The notes below the pieces were generated by a model. The model saw only the letters and a list, made by a program, of their open reading frames with translations. It was not told the DNA's origin and did not search any database. Below, one piece after another: positions 26,947-35,035 of a stretch of DNA of 64,000 bases. The stretch lies in assembly GCF_016863315.1 (NCBI RefSeq), contig NZ_BOOQ01000056.1:26091-90090 (forward strand). The letters are read 5' to 3'. The translations under genes were made by a program, and so were the position numbers. Numbering within the stretch: position 1 is the stretch's first letter; every line of letters starts with the position of its first letter. This DNA comes from Planotetraspora silvatica (GTDB lineage Bacteria; Actinomycetota; Actinomycetes; Streptosporangiales; Streptosporangiaceae).

Positions 26947-28539
26947 TTACAAGAGGGAGAAGTAAAGCGCCTCGAACATCTCGCGTACCACCGTGGTGTG
27001 CAGCCTGGCCCTTCGCGGAAGCGAAGCCTCCAGCATCTTCCATTCGCCGACGAGTTCGCCGATCCGCCTCCGCAGTTCCTCCGGCGAAGCGTCCTCAGGC
27101 AGCCCGACGCGCTGGGCGTCCGTCACACCCGCCATCAGCATGTGCAGCTGACCGGAGTTCTGGTCGGGCACCGGCAACACTCCGTCCGCCTGCGCCTGGG
27201 CGGCCTCCGCCAGCTCCACCCAGCGCATGGCGGGGTGCCGCGCGAGCTCCCGCAACAGGCCGCGCAGGCGACCCGCGACCTCTTGCTCGGCCGGACCGGC
27301 GAGCTCAACCGCCCTCCAGAGCGGGGCCATGGCGGCGTCGACGCGCAGCGGGTCGGCGCGCGTGACGAGCCGTTGCTGAACACGCTCCAGCAGCCGGTTG
27401 ATGCCCGATCTCTCACACAGCGCGTCGCGGAGCGCCGACAGGTCCCGGGCGCCGCAGTCGATCGCGTCGACCGCCTGCCGGATCCCATAGATGGCGAGCA
27501 GATCGAGCAGCTCCTGACGCATCCCGGTGTCGACCGGGACGGTGTCCGGGGCCACCGACAGGAAATCCTCGTGATCGAAGAGCATTTCCTCGAGCGTGTC
27601 GCGGTCCGCGGCAGCGAGGACGCCCAGCGCGTGCCGGTGCTGCTCGGTCAGCCGCTCGGAGCGGGAGGTCTCCGCCAGCTTCGTGGCAACCGGGATCACC
27701 TCGGCCACCAAACCGGTCATCCGGCCGGCGGAACGGCCCGCGACCTTGTCCGCCTCTCGCCGCACCTCCTCCAGGTCGGTGCCCTCGGAAATCTGGTCGA
27801 TCCTGGTGAGCACGCCCAGCACGTTCGCCGCCGACAAGCGCGACCCGCGCATCGTCTCCTGGAACTCCCTGAGCGCAGCCGCATCGCCCTCGCCCGGCTG
27901 GGGCATGGCGAGGATGAGCGCGTCGGCCTTGCGGATCGATGCCATCGAGTAGTCGTCAAGAGCGCTCACGGCGTCCCTGCCCGGCGTATCCATCAGGGTG
28001 AAGGCTCGGTCGATCGATTTGTTGGCCGCCTCGACGACGAGGTGGCTGACCTCGGAGTGGTCGTACGGCAGCGACTGCGGAACGCCGCCACCCACGCGAG
28101 ACGGGATCGATGCGGGAGGGCGGCCATCCTTGAAATGCACCCATACGCGGTTCATGTGGTAGCTCCTGAACCACGCGGAGACCAAGGTCGTCTCGGTTCC
28201 GCCGGTGGGCGCGAGGCGCTGACCGAGCAGGGCGTTGACCAGTGTCGACTTTCCGGCGTTCAGCCGTCCCCCGACGGCGACCACGAGGGTGTCGTCGGCG
28301 AGCCGTTCTGCCACAGAACCGACCGCGTCCGCGAAGGGGCCGGGCCGCAGTGCCGTCAACGCCTCCGCGCACATGCTGCGGACACGATGGCACAAGCCAT
28401 ATGTCGCTTCCTCCACACCAGCCTCCTCGCGGGCCGCTCGTCTCAGGGGGACGGCTCGCCCGGCACGGATTGTTCCTTCCATCGCCCAGGTCTTCAAGGT
28501 CGTCTCGAGGGTCGTCACGCACCGACCGCGGGGGAACAT
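26947..28539 (-). CDS. Dynamin-like GTPase, first of pair
   Basis: Up to 530 aa; the start is uncertain (GTG 28518 or a GTG near 28410 are alternatives to 28539). G1 is VVAVGGRLNAGKSTLVNALL, G2 includes ETTLVSAWF, G3 is TLMDTPGRDAV, G4 is GVLTRIDQI. Helical stalk sequence follows (residues 330-530) without a clear transmembrane helix, so it differs from its downstream partner, which carries the membrane anchor. This asymmetry (one soluble, one anchored) is typical of bacterial dynamin pairs. It ends LHTTVVREMFEALYFSLL. Confidence 0.82.
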   Translation of the reverse strand: MFPRGRCVTTLETTLKTWAMEGTIRAGRAVPLRRAAREEAGVEEATYGLCHRVRSMCAEALTALRPGPFADAVGSVAERLADDTLVVAVGGRLNAGKSTLVNALLGQRLAPTGGTETTLVSAWFRSYHMNRVWVHFKDGRPPASIPSRVGGGVPQSLPYDHSEVSHLVVEAANKSIDRAFTLMDTPGRDAVSALDDYSMASIRKADALILAMPQPGEGDAAALREFQETMRGSRLSAANVLGVLTRIDQISEGTDLEEVRREADKVAGRSAGRMTGLVAEVIPVATKLAETSRSERLTEQHRHALGVLAAADRDTLEEMLFDHEDFLSVAPDTVPVDTGMRQELLDLLAIYGIRQAVDAIDCGARDLSALRDALCERSGINRLLERVQQRLVTRADPLRVDAAMAPLWRAVELAGPAEQEVAGRLRGLLRELARHPAMRWVELAEAAQAQADGVLPVPDQNSGQLHMLMAGVTDAQRVGLPEDASPEELRRRIGELVGEWKMLEASLPRRARLHTTVVREMFEALYFSLL

Positions 28540-28584
28540 CCGCCCCGCGACGCTCGTCCAACGTGTAGGTCAACCACTGTCGCG

Positions 28585-28745
28585 GCCGATCAGACCATTT
28601 GCCGCCGTCACTGCCTTGGCAGCGGAGTACGAGCCGGTGCCCGGGCCGGCGAACCACGACAGCGCCGACAGGACATTCACGATTGCACCTCCGCCGTTGG
28701 CCCCGAGGACGGGGCTGAACTCGCGGATCACGTCGAGCGTGCCCC
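28585..28745 (-). pseudogene. Short-chain dehydrogenase (SDR) internal fragment
   Basis: In the frame read leftward: TLDVIREFSPVLGANGGGAI, VNVLSALSWFAGPGTGSYSA and AKAVTAANGL. This is the SDR catalytic region, with the active Ser and the YxxxK pair (YSAAK). Both the NAD-binding start and the C-terminus are missing. Confidence 0.65.
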
Positions 28746-28920
28746 ACCGCCGCCTGACTACTACGCCCGGCACGACCCTGCTGCACATCAACACATGAAG
28801 TTCGCTGCCGCGTGCCCGGCAAATGTCTGATTTTCGGATTAGCACCAGCGTTAGCAAGATCGGCGATCGGCCAGAGTCAGCCGATGGCAAGCCGACCCGG
28901 AGCGCAGGGCCGCCAGGCCC

Positions 28921-29475
28921 GAGCACAGGAAGCTGCTCAACCTGCGGTGGTCCGTGGTCGACCTCGACGCCCCGGAGATCCGGATCACGGGCACCACCGC
29001 GGTGATCGAGGGTCAGCGGATCGAGGGAACGACCAAAAGCGGCAAATCCCGTGTGGTCAGCCTCGACAAGGACACGGCCGACGCCCTCCGGGAGCACCGG
29101 AAACACCAGCAGGAACAGCGCCTCTGCCTCGGCCCAACGTGGAAAGGGACCGATGACTACGTGTTCACCACCGGCTGGGGTGAGCCGATCTATCCCACAA
29201 CGGTCACATCCCTGGTGCCCAACCTGATCGCGGCCCTCAACAATCCGAAGAACGGCCCCAAGCCAAAGAAGCCACTCCCCCACGCCCGACTACACGATCT
29301 GCGGCACCTACACGCGACCACGCTCCTCCTGGCCGGCGTTCCCGTCCACGTCGTCGCGGCCCGACTCGGTCACGCAGACCCAGCGATCACACTCCGCGTG
29401 TACGCCCATGTGATCAATGAGCAGATGGCCAGCGCCGCTGACATCTTCGCCAACGCCGTCAAGAATTCCGCCTGA
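28921..29475 (+). pseudogene. Tyrosine integrase, C-terminal catalytic domain only
   Basis: The frame from about 28921 gives HRKLLNLRW (box around the first catalytic Arg, degenerate), GTTKSGKSRVVSLD (catalytic Lys hairpin), HDLRHLHATTLLLAG (H-x-x-R box II), VVAARLGHADPAITLRVYAH (H/Y box with Tyr nucleophile). About 185 of the usual ~400 residues remain; the SAM-like and arm-binding N-terminus is missing and no start fits. It probably marks the end of an old integrated element, with its attachment site expected close downstream. Confidence 0.8.
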
Positions 29476-29489
29476 GAGTCCTCCCCCTA

Positions 29490-29523
29490 CCAGAGCGCTC
29501 TCCTGCATCGGAGCGCCCTCTGG
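29490..29523. terminator. Hairpin between integrase relic and ATPase gene
   Basis: CCAGAG-C-GCTC and GAGC-GCC-CTCTGG form a 6+4-bp stem around a 10-base loop. It lies 14 bases past the integrase stop and 38 bases past the convergent ATPase gene's stop, so it may serve both. Confidence 0.45.
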
Positions 29524-29560
29524 CCTTCGGTGACCAGGGGGTGGAATGGGCCATACATAA

Positions 29561-30970
29561 TCAGCCTAATGCACCATCATCGGTTTCCCCGGTTGTCGCG
29601 GCATCCACGAAGCCGAAAGGAGCAAAATCTTGCGCCTCGTTCAAAAATGGCGGGCGGGCCATAAGCGCATACACCACTCCTCCGCCGACCCCGACAAACT
29701 CCAACCGTCTTTGCCCATGCAAATTTGAAGAAGGTGGATCGAACCACAGGTGGACATAGCCAGTTGGCGCCTCGGCCAAATAAGCCAGATCGCTATCTGT
29801 GATGACGATAACTTCCGACTGACTGGATGCGAGATATGTATCTGTAGCTGAGTCGCCATTTCGACGAGGAGTGTCGATGTCGACGTCGGGCAGATTTGTG
29901 TCTAGATATTCTCGAACGTAATCGGCTGTAGCTGAATCCTGAGTCGAGATTACAATTCGACGTCCATCTCTTATTTCTCGCCCTACGAAGGTCAGCGTCA
30001 CCGCGAGCTTATTGTCATCTTCGAGATCATCAAATCGATCCAGCAGCACATCAACTTGATCTTCTGGTGCAGGCGGAGAAATTCCCCATGCGGGGACCAG
30101 AGACTCCTCCTCCGCCCCCCTCTGCTCGAGAGCCTCAAATGCAACGCTACCTGCCGGCTCATCGATAGTCATAGGTCGCGGACGGTCGAGAATGCGGTGC
30201 GCTCCTGGCGCCACACGTCGATACTGTGAGGCCAATAGCGCAGCGCTGAAAGCGGCCCGACTAGACTCTGCTGCACGACGCACCGTAGGCATTGGTTCCC
30301 CGCGCAGCCTGCTGAAGTACTGGAAGCCTTCTGTAATAAGTTTCCGCTCCGGCTCTGAAATTTGATAAAGAAGGAGCGTGCGCTGGATAAGCGTGCCACC
30401 CTCTTCATCTGCCACACTGGGGATGTTCAACAAATGGCGCACATTGAAGTATTCGGGCAGCACTTTCGCGGGGTCGGACTGGTGTATCTGAGTTACTAGA
30501 ACGAGACGCGGCGCTCTCGTTAGAAGAACAAACTCTCTCTTATCGCGATACGGCAAGAAACTGTCTATGATCGCGAGGTCGAACTCTCGTCCTTGAAGAG
30601 CCCCCAGGAGTGACGTCCGAAGTAGGTTATTGGCAATGATTAGGACGCCACCCTTATCGAAGGAGGAATGGTACATCCAGTTCCGCAACTCACGCCGATC
30701 TCGCAACATTGTTGCTGCGACCTTATATTCGCCGAGCAAGCGCGCCTGCTGAGTGACAAAGGGTGTGTCCGTTACGAACAGGATGGTGGCTCGGGGATTT
30801 TCCTCCAGAAAGGCAATGATTGAGCTAGCAAGTGTCCGACTCTTCCCGCTGCCGACTGGGGCATACAGGATCGCGCATTCCCCTAGGCCAAGGCCCGCGA
30901 TGGCGTTAATGACTGGCCGATATAGCTTCGCGTGGGAGCTTTGGATATTGTCCAGGTCGTCGGAGCTCAT
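29561..30970 (-). CDS. Divergent SF2-like P-loop ATPase, second gene of CBS-HEPN cassette
   Basis: A 469-aa protein whose ATG overlaps the stop of the CBS gene (ATGA, 30967-30970). Walker A is APVGSGKS (37-44), motif Ia resembles TILFVTDTP, and Walker B is DLAIIDSF (131-138), where the helicase DExx glutamate is replaced by Ser. A VLVTQI strand matches motif III. A second RecA-like lobe has RIVISTQDS (motif IV), EVIVITDSD (motif V) and HGQRRLEFVG (motif VI, near 418-427). Strict helicase hallmarks are therefore weakened, which suggests an ATP-driven switch or an atypical nucleic-acid translocase. Codon use is more AT-rich than the neighbours, pointing to recent transfer. No named family was recognised. 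Confidence 0.8.
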   Translation of the reverse strand: MSSDDLDNIQSSHAKLYRPVINAIAGLGLGECAILYAPVGSGKSRTLASSIIAFLEENPRATILFVTDTPFVTQQARLLGEYKVAATMLRDRRELRNWMYHSSFDKGGVLIIANNLLRTSLLGALQGREFDLAIIDSFLPYRDKREFVLLTRAPRLVLVTQIHQSDPAKVLPEYFNVRHLLNIPSVADEEGGTLIQRTLLLYQISEPERKLITEGFQYFSRLRGEPMPTVRRAAESSRAAFSAALLASQYRRVAPGAHRILDRPRPMTIDEPAGSVAFEALEQRGAEEESLVPAWGISPPAPEDQVDVLLDRFDDLEDDNKLAVTLTFVGREIRDGRRIVISTQDSATADYVREYLDTNLPDVDIDTPRRNGDSATDTYLASSQSEVIVITDSDLAYLAEAPTGYVHLWFDPPSSNLHGQRRLEFVGVGGGVVYALMARPPFLNEAQDFAPFGFVDAATTGETDDGALG

Positions 30971-31806
30971 CGCCGTTGACCCGCCTTTCTGCGAAGCTTA
31001 CGTAGTACCCATGACCGGGCAGTTGCTAACTTGCGGAGATCTTCTTCGTCGAGCTCGCGCCTGAAGTGGAACGCATCATTCCTGAGGGATCCGACAGGTC
31101 TGATTTCGTAATTGAACATCTCGCGATTCGTGCCCATCAGCCCCGAGAACAGCGGCCAATTCTTGCTATTGGCCACGATCGTCACCTGCTCATCGAACGT
31201 CATCTGGTCCAGGCTAATCGGGAGGTGATCTTCGCGGCCCTTGTAGATGCCACCGAGACTGTTACGAGCGCACTCTGCAAGTTGCTCCGGAGTGACTGCT
31301 GCTCCAATCAGCGATCGAAGCCCAGTCTCTGTCTCCTTGAGCAGCATATATGGACTGGCTGCACGGTACAGGTAAGAGATAACGTCACTGCTCGTCACGA
31401 TCCCTTGCAGGCGGTCAGGCTCGCCGACCAGGACGACGTCAGCGTCTTCCAGGGGTGCGAACAGCGTGTCGATAGGGTCCCCGGCTCTCACGAAGATCGC
31501 TGGCTCTATAAAATCATCGACCACCAGTGTTTCAGCGGTCCTCGTCTTCTCAAGCACCCAGCGGCTACCAAGGAGACGATCAGTGAAGGATCGGTACGAG
31601 AAGAGCCCTAGCACTTCGTTGCCCGCCACGACTGGCAACTGGTTGTAACCGCGCTCTCGCATGATCTTGAGCGCGTCAGGAATCGCGCATTCTGGCGGCA
31701 CTATGACTGGTTGATCCTCGGAGAGGAGGGATGACACCCGATAGAACATATGTAGTTCGTCAATGGGTGCCTGGGCGGGAGGCGAGCCATCCTCGGTTTG
31801 GCTCAC
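30967..31806 (-). CDS. Double-CBS protein with HEPN-like C-terminal domain
   Basis: A 279-aa protein from GTG 31806 with AGGAGGGTC just upstream. Residues ~25-85 and ~95-150 are two CBS repeats (DALKIMRERGYNQLPVVAGN, then VVLVGEPDRLQGIVTSSDVI), which together make an adenine-nucleotide-binding Bateman module. Residues 155-275 are helical and contain LRNDAFHFRRELDEEDLRKL; R242-x4-H247 fits the catalytic motif of HEPN RNases, as in Swt1-type tails. The inference is that a nucleotide or a second messenger bound by the CBS pair controls an RNase-like effector, with the coupled ATPase as sensor. It is alone with its partner, flanked by integrase and replication relics, and comparatively AT-rich. 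Confidence 0.78.
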   Translation of the reverse strand: MSQTEDGSPPAQAPIDELHMFYRVSSLLSEDQPVIVPPECAIPDALKIMRERGYNQLPVVAGNEVLGLFSYRSFTDRLLGSRWVLEKTRTAETLVVDDFIEPAIFVRAGDPIDTLFAPLEDADVVLVGEPDRLQGIVTSSDVISYLYRAASPYMLLKETETGLRSLIGAAVTPEQLAECARNSLGGIYKGREDHLPISLDQMTFDEQVTIVANSKNWPLFSGLMGTNREMFNYEIRPVGSLRNDAFHFRRELDEEDLRKLATARSWVLRKLRRKAGQRR

Positions 31807-31895
31807 ACGACCCTCCTGCGACTCGCGACTGTTGGAGGAAGTTTAGTGGAGATGTGGGGGTATTTGCCTGGGATCTGTAGCTCTCAACCACCGCC

Positions 31896-32127
31896 TGGAT
31901 AAGCGGTCGTCTCCTGGCTCATCGCCGAATGCCTCCGCCTCGCGCTCGACAAGCTGGCCGATCTGCGGCTGACTCAGTGTGCGCACATGCTCGGATTCCG
32001 CGGCCACTTCTCCACGCGGAGCCGCCGCTACTCCACAACCCTCGGCGATATCCGGGCCGAACGCCAGGAACACGCTCGTCACGACAAAATCACCACTGGG
32101 CGCAGCTATCCGGCACTGGAGGTTCTC
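31896..32127 (+). pseudogene. RepSA-type replication initiator, C-terminal fragment
   Basis: The plus frame reads VSWLIAECLRLALDKLADLR, LTQCAHMLGFRGHFSTRSRR, then YSTTLGDIRAERQEHARH. This is the conserved C-terminal block of rolling-circle initiators of actinomycete integrative elements (RepSA/RepIn). The N-terminal HUH domain is absent. It immediately precedes the excisionase gene, the usual rep-xis-int order. Confidence 0.75.
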
Positions 32128-32310
32128 ATGACCTCTGAGCTGCTCACCGTCCCTGAAGGTATGGCCGCGCTCAAGGTCAGCCGTTGGACCGTCTACTGCC
32201 TGATCCGCTCGGGCGAACTCCCCTCGGTAGTCGTGAACGTCCGCTGTCGACGCATCCCGGCCCTCGCCCTGGACGCCTACGTGACCCAGCTCTGTGAGGG
32301 GGCTGCCTAA
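32128..32310 (+). CDS. xis: Excisionase (AlpA/Xis-like HTH)
   Basis: 60 aa from ATG 32128 with GGAGG five bases upstream. It is a winged-helix DNA-binding protein (LLTVPEGMAALKVSRWTVYC, LIRSGELPSVVV, RRIPALALDAYV). The TAA stop overlaps the integrase ATG (TAATG), the typical xis-int coupling of actinomycete integrative elements. It would direct excision with the integrase, which here is broken, so excision by its own int is not possible. Confidence 0.85.
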   Translation: MTSELLTVPEGMAALKVSRWTVYCLIRSGELPSVVVNVRCRRIPALALDAYVTQLCEGAA

Positions 32311-32370
32311 TGGGCAAGCGCGCCAACGGAGAGGGCTCTGTCTTCCCGTACAAGGACATGAAAGCGCGGG
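32310..32370 (+). pseudogene. Integrase N-terminal stub
   Basis: ATG 32310 begins MGKRANGEGSVFPYKDM, the arm-type DNA-binding start of actinomycete integrative-element tyrosine integrases (usual form GEGSIYPYKDG). Similarity ends after about 18 codons. An IS3-family remnant begins about 120 bases later, so an insertion followed by deletion destroyed the gene. Confidence 0.8.
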
Positions 32371-32493
32371 CGACTCCTGCCCAGCCCCACGGGCCTGCAC
32401 AGAATCAAGAAGGAACCGACCGTCCGCTTTTCAGGCGGACCAATCACCCTGCTCAGATAGCGACAACCGTGGTCAGAGGAGTGTGGGCGATAG

Positions 32494-33165
32494 CCGTTCC
32501 CTCGCAAGGTCCTGGACCTGCTCAAGGGTGGCCTGACCGTTCAGCAGGTGGCCGCGGACCTGCAGATCAGCGACCAGACGATCTACAACTGGCACAAGCA
32601 GGACCGCATCGACGCAGGGCTCGAGCCCGGCATTACGTCTTCAGTTCAGGTCGAACTGGTCGCCGCCCGGCGACGGATTTCGGAGCTTGAAGCCGAACTG
32701 GCGGTGGCCCGGCGGGCCAGTGAGCTGTTGCGAGAGGTGGTATCCCCCAAAGGCGGTTCGAGGCCATCGCGGTGATGGCCGGCGAAGGGTTCCCGGTTCA
32801 GGTCTGCTGCCGGGTGATGGGGGTCTCGGAGTCGGGCTTCTACGCCTGGCGGACTCGTCCGCTCTCAGCCAGGGCGCTACGGCATGCCTGGCTCACCGAC
32901 ATGATCCGCGAGGTCCACACGGCCTCTCGATGCGTCTACGGCGCCGCCGGGTCCACGCCGAACTCACCCTCGGCCGCGGAATCGCGGTCGGATACGGCGC
33001 GGTCGCCATGCTGATGCATCGTGCCGGCATCAAGGGCCTGCCCGGCAACCACCGCCGGCGCCCGATTCCGCAGGTGCCGACCGCGACCGACATGGTCGAT
33101 CGGCTGTTCGCCAGGGGTGGGCCGAACCAGTTGTGGGTCACCGATTTCTGGACGCATTGGCCGGT
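32494..33165 (+). mobile_element. IS3-family insertion sequence remnant (orfA + start of orfB)
   Basis: The orfA part (32494-32775) starts inside the HTH: KVLDLLKGGLTVQQVAADLQ, then ISDQTIYNWHKQDRIDAGLE, with a leucine-zipper region (ISELEAELAVARRASELLRE). OrfB begins in the overlapping frame at 32772 (GEGFPVQVCCRVMGVSESGF), shifts frame near 32940 (RVHAELTLGRGIAVGYGAVA) and stops being recognisable just after NQLWVTD, which carries the first catalytic Asp of the DDE core. The rest of the transposase and both terminal repeats are missing. It is an inactive relic inserted into the integrase. Confidence 0.82.
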
Positions 33166-33452
33166 CAAGTCGACTCCGCGCGCTGCGTCGGGCACATCTC
33201 CCGCCTCGTGGACAGCCTCAAACCCTACGGCTCACCTGAGGTCCTGGGTGGGGCCGGCCTGGTCGACGAGGCCGGCCGGCGCGCCGGCGAACCGCTATGC
33301 GCCCGCACAGTCGATCACATAAGTCGGTTGGTTCCTAATGCCCTTACCCCTCACGCCATACCTGCGGTGTCCGGCATACCGTTATAGCCAGATCTCTCCG
33401 GACTTTCGGCCGCACCTAGGTCCGCCGAAGGACCGGAAGGGAGGTTAGGCAT

Positions 33453-33581
33453 ATGCACGGTAGGCGCCAAGTGGGCGACAAGCGGGCAGACGCCGACGAG
33501 CCGCTGTGGCTGCTCGTCGCAGCTCGGTTCGCGGCTGAGCTGGCGAGAGTGTTGCTGGAGTGGCTCACAAAAGGGTCATGA
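33453..33581 (+). CDS. 42-aa small amphipathic protein
   Basis: ATG 33453 has GGGAGG eight bases upstream. The product begins with a charged head (HGRRQVGDKRADADEP) and continues as an aliphatic amphipathic helix (LWLLVAARFAAELARVLLEW) ending LTKGS. The function is unknown. Similar tiny genes are frequent in actinomycete integrative elements. The good ribosome-binding site is the main support. Confidence 0.5.
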   Translation: MHGRRQVGDKRADADEPLWLLVAARFAAELARVLLEWLTKGS

Positions 33582-33691
33582 CGGCCCTGGCGGGCTCACG
33601 ATGAGGTGAGTCCCGCAGGACCGCCGACACAGGGTCCTCGTGTCTTGTGCCTGCCGGGCAGACACGGGGGCCCGCCTTTCTCACACAGCTA

Positions 33692-33740
33692 ATGTACCTC
33701 TTCGCTGGCGTCACCTACGAGATCGACCTGTCTAGCGCGA
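33692..33740 (+). pseudogene. Possible Lsr2-like N-terminal scrap
   Basis: The plus frame reads MYLFAGVTYEIDLSSAN. The VTYEIDLSSAN string is the hallmark strand of Lsr2 nucleoid proteins (usually followed by AxxLRxALxPY). After it the frame enters the 33742 hairpin and only a weak echo (YLTAG) remains. Sixteen residues are thin evidence. Confidence 0.35.
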
Positions 33741-33741
33741 A

Positions 33742-33773
33742 CGGCCCGGATCCTCGCGAAAGGATCCGGGCCG
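33742..33773. terminator. Perfect 12-bp hairpin
   Basis: CGGCCCGGATCC, an 8-base loop (TCGCGAAA), then GGATCCGGGCCG. It lies about 80 bases past the stop of the minus-strand lipoprotein gene and likely terminates that transcription unit. Confidence 0.7.
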
Positions 33774-33851
33774 GGATCCGCCGCTACCTGACGGCGGGGG
33801 CACAGCGCAGGGGCGGGGCCGGCGGCGTCGCAGACGAATGCCGCCGGCCGG

Positions 33852-34388
33852 TCAGCTCGCCGGCGGCGAGACGTACGCGTCGACAATGACGCATTTGATC
33901 TTGTTGCCGGGGAAATCCTTCGGGTCCTCGATCTGGCCCCAATCTTTCAGCTTGGCCGTCTGCCCGGGGGCGATGTGGTCGGCACTCGCGTCGCCGCCCA
34001 TGATCGCGTCACCTGCGGTGTTCTGGTACTGCAGGGCGACGAACATCGACCCGTTGATCTGCGTCGCGTTCTTGACCCGCATCACGACGTCGAACTGCGT
34101 GTCGGGGTCGGCGATGTCGCCGTACGTCTCCCTGTACATGCGGCACGTGGTGATCTCCACCGACGCGGGGTCGATCTTGGCGAGCACGGCGCCGACGAGG
34201 TCGGTGTACGTCACGCCGTAGGGGGCCGAGGCCTGCGGCGTGGCCGTCTGCTCGGCCGGCGGTGTCGGTTCGGCCTGCGCTGCGAGTGCGTCCGGTGGCT
34301 GCACTGGCGGCGTGCCCTCGCCTGCGGCCGAACTGCAGGCGGTGAGGACGGATGCCGCCGCGGTGACGGCGAGCAGGGTGCGCTGCAT
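33852..34388 (-). CDS. Secreted lipoprotein of unknown function
   Basis: A 178-aa protein with a lipobox (signal MQRTLLAVTAAASV, then LTAC with Cys18) and a Pro/Ala/Thr-rich spacer (to residue ~55). The folded part has a beta-rich pattern with two Cys (TTCRMYRETYGDIADPDTQF, KIKCVIVDAYV), probably an immunoglobulin-like FxLD-type domain. AAGGAG lies eight bases before the ATG. It would be anchored outside the membrane and may be a surface or exclusion protein of the integrative element. Confidence 0.75.
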   Translation of the reverse strand: MQRTLLAVTAAASVLTACSSAAGEGTPPVQPPDALAAQAEPTPPAEQTATPQASAPYGVTYTDLVGAVLAKIDPASVEITTCRMYRETYGDIADPDTQFDVVMRVKNATQINGSMFVALQYQNTAGDAIMGGDASADHIAPGQTAKLKDWGQIEDPKDFPGNKIKCVIVDAYVSPPAS

Positions 34389-34468
34389 AGGGGGTGCTCC
34401 TTTTGTTGTGGAACGTTACAGAGGGACAGTGCGTGAGGGTTCCCGCACCGTACGACGCCAGCGGCGGC

Positions 34469-34759
34469 TCAGGTGGCGATTCGGTGCACGCCGTGACTCG
34501 ACCAGTCGGCGCGGCGTAGGCGGGCGCCGGCCCCGCGGGGGCGACCCTTGCCGCGCTCGAACACGGGCAGGCCTCCCCCGACGTTCAGGTCGACGACGTG
34601 GTCGGTCTTGCGGGTGACGACGCCGGGCCGCCTCCGGGGCGTGCCGGTGCCGCCGTACCCGTTGTCGGCGGTGAGGAACGTGAGGGTGTCGCCGACCTCG
34701 ACCTGATCGAACGTCACGGCCTCGGCCGCGGCCTCGCCGGCGACCTGGTAGCCGCTCAC
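34469..34759 (-). CDS. Small hypothetical protein (SH3-like beta strands)
   Basis: A 96-aa protein whose ATG overlaps the stop of the upstream gene (ATGA). VTFDQVEVGDTLTFLTADNG and RPGVVTRKTDHVVDLNVGGG suggest a small beta-barrel of the KOW/SH3 kind. The tail is basic. It belongs to a run of three minus-strand small genes typical of plasmid or phage cargo. The function is unknown. Confidence 0.6.
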   Translation of the reverse strand: MSGYQVAGEAAAEAVTFDQVEVGDTLTFLTADNGYGGTGTPRRRPGVVTRKTDHVVDLNVGGGLPVFERGKGRPRGAGARLRRADWSSHGVHRIAT

Positions 34760-35013
34760 GCGCCGACCTCGAGCTCGAGCAGGGCCGCGGCGCGGACGTA
34801 GGCGCCGAACGCCGACGGGGGCTCGGTCGCCATGGTGGCGAGCACGTGCGCGGTCGCCGCGGTGATGGCGCGGTCGCGGTCGGCGCCGGCGGCCTCGAGG
34901 GTCTCGGCGATCGCCGTGATCCGGCGTGTGATCGTCTCGACGGTGCGGCGGGCGAGGTCGAGGTAGGCCGCGGCCGGCCTGGTCGACGGGCCGGCGGTCG
35001 CGGTGGCGTTCAT
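34756..35013 (-). CDS. Small helical hypothetical protein
   Basis: 85 aa, Ala/Thr-rich, predicted all-helical (LDLARRTVETITRRITAIAE, ITAATAHVLATM). GCCCGCC and a weak AAGG precede the ATG at 35013. It is translationally coupled to the following gene. No family was recognised. Confidence 0.6.
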   Translation of the reverse strand: MNATATAGPSTRPAAAYLDLARRTVETITRRITAIAETLEAAGADRDRAITAATAHVLATMATEPPSAFGAYVRAAALLELEVGA

Positions 35014-35035
35014 GGGGCGGGCCTTTCGGTGCCGG

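Noticed and set aside
26998..28830. 610-codon plus-strand frame opposite the first dynamin-like GTPase
   Set aside because: Antisense shadow. The minus strand has G1, G3 and G4 motifs.
31843..32400. 185-codon minus-strand frame opposite Rep and Xis
   Set aside because: Antisense of the recognisable Rep tail and excisionase. No ribosome-binding site.
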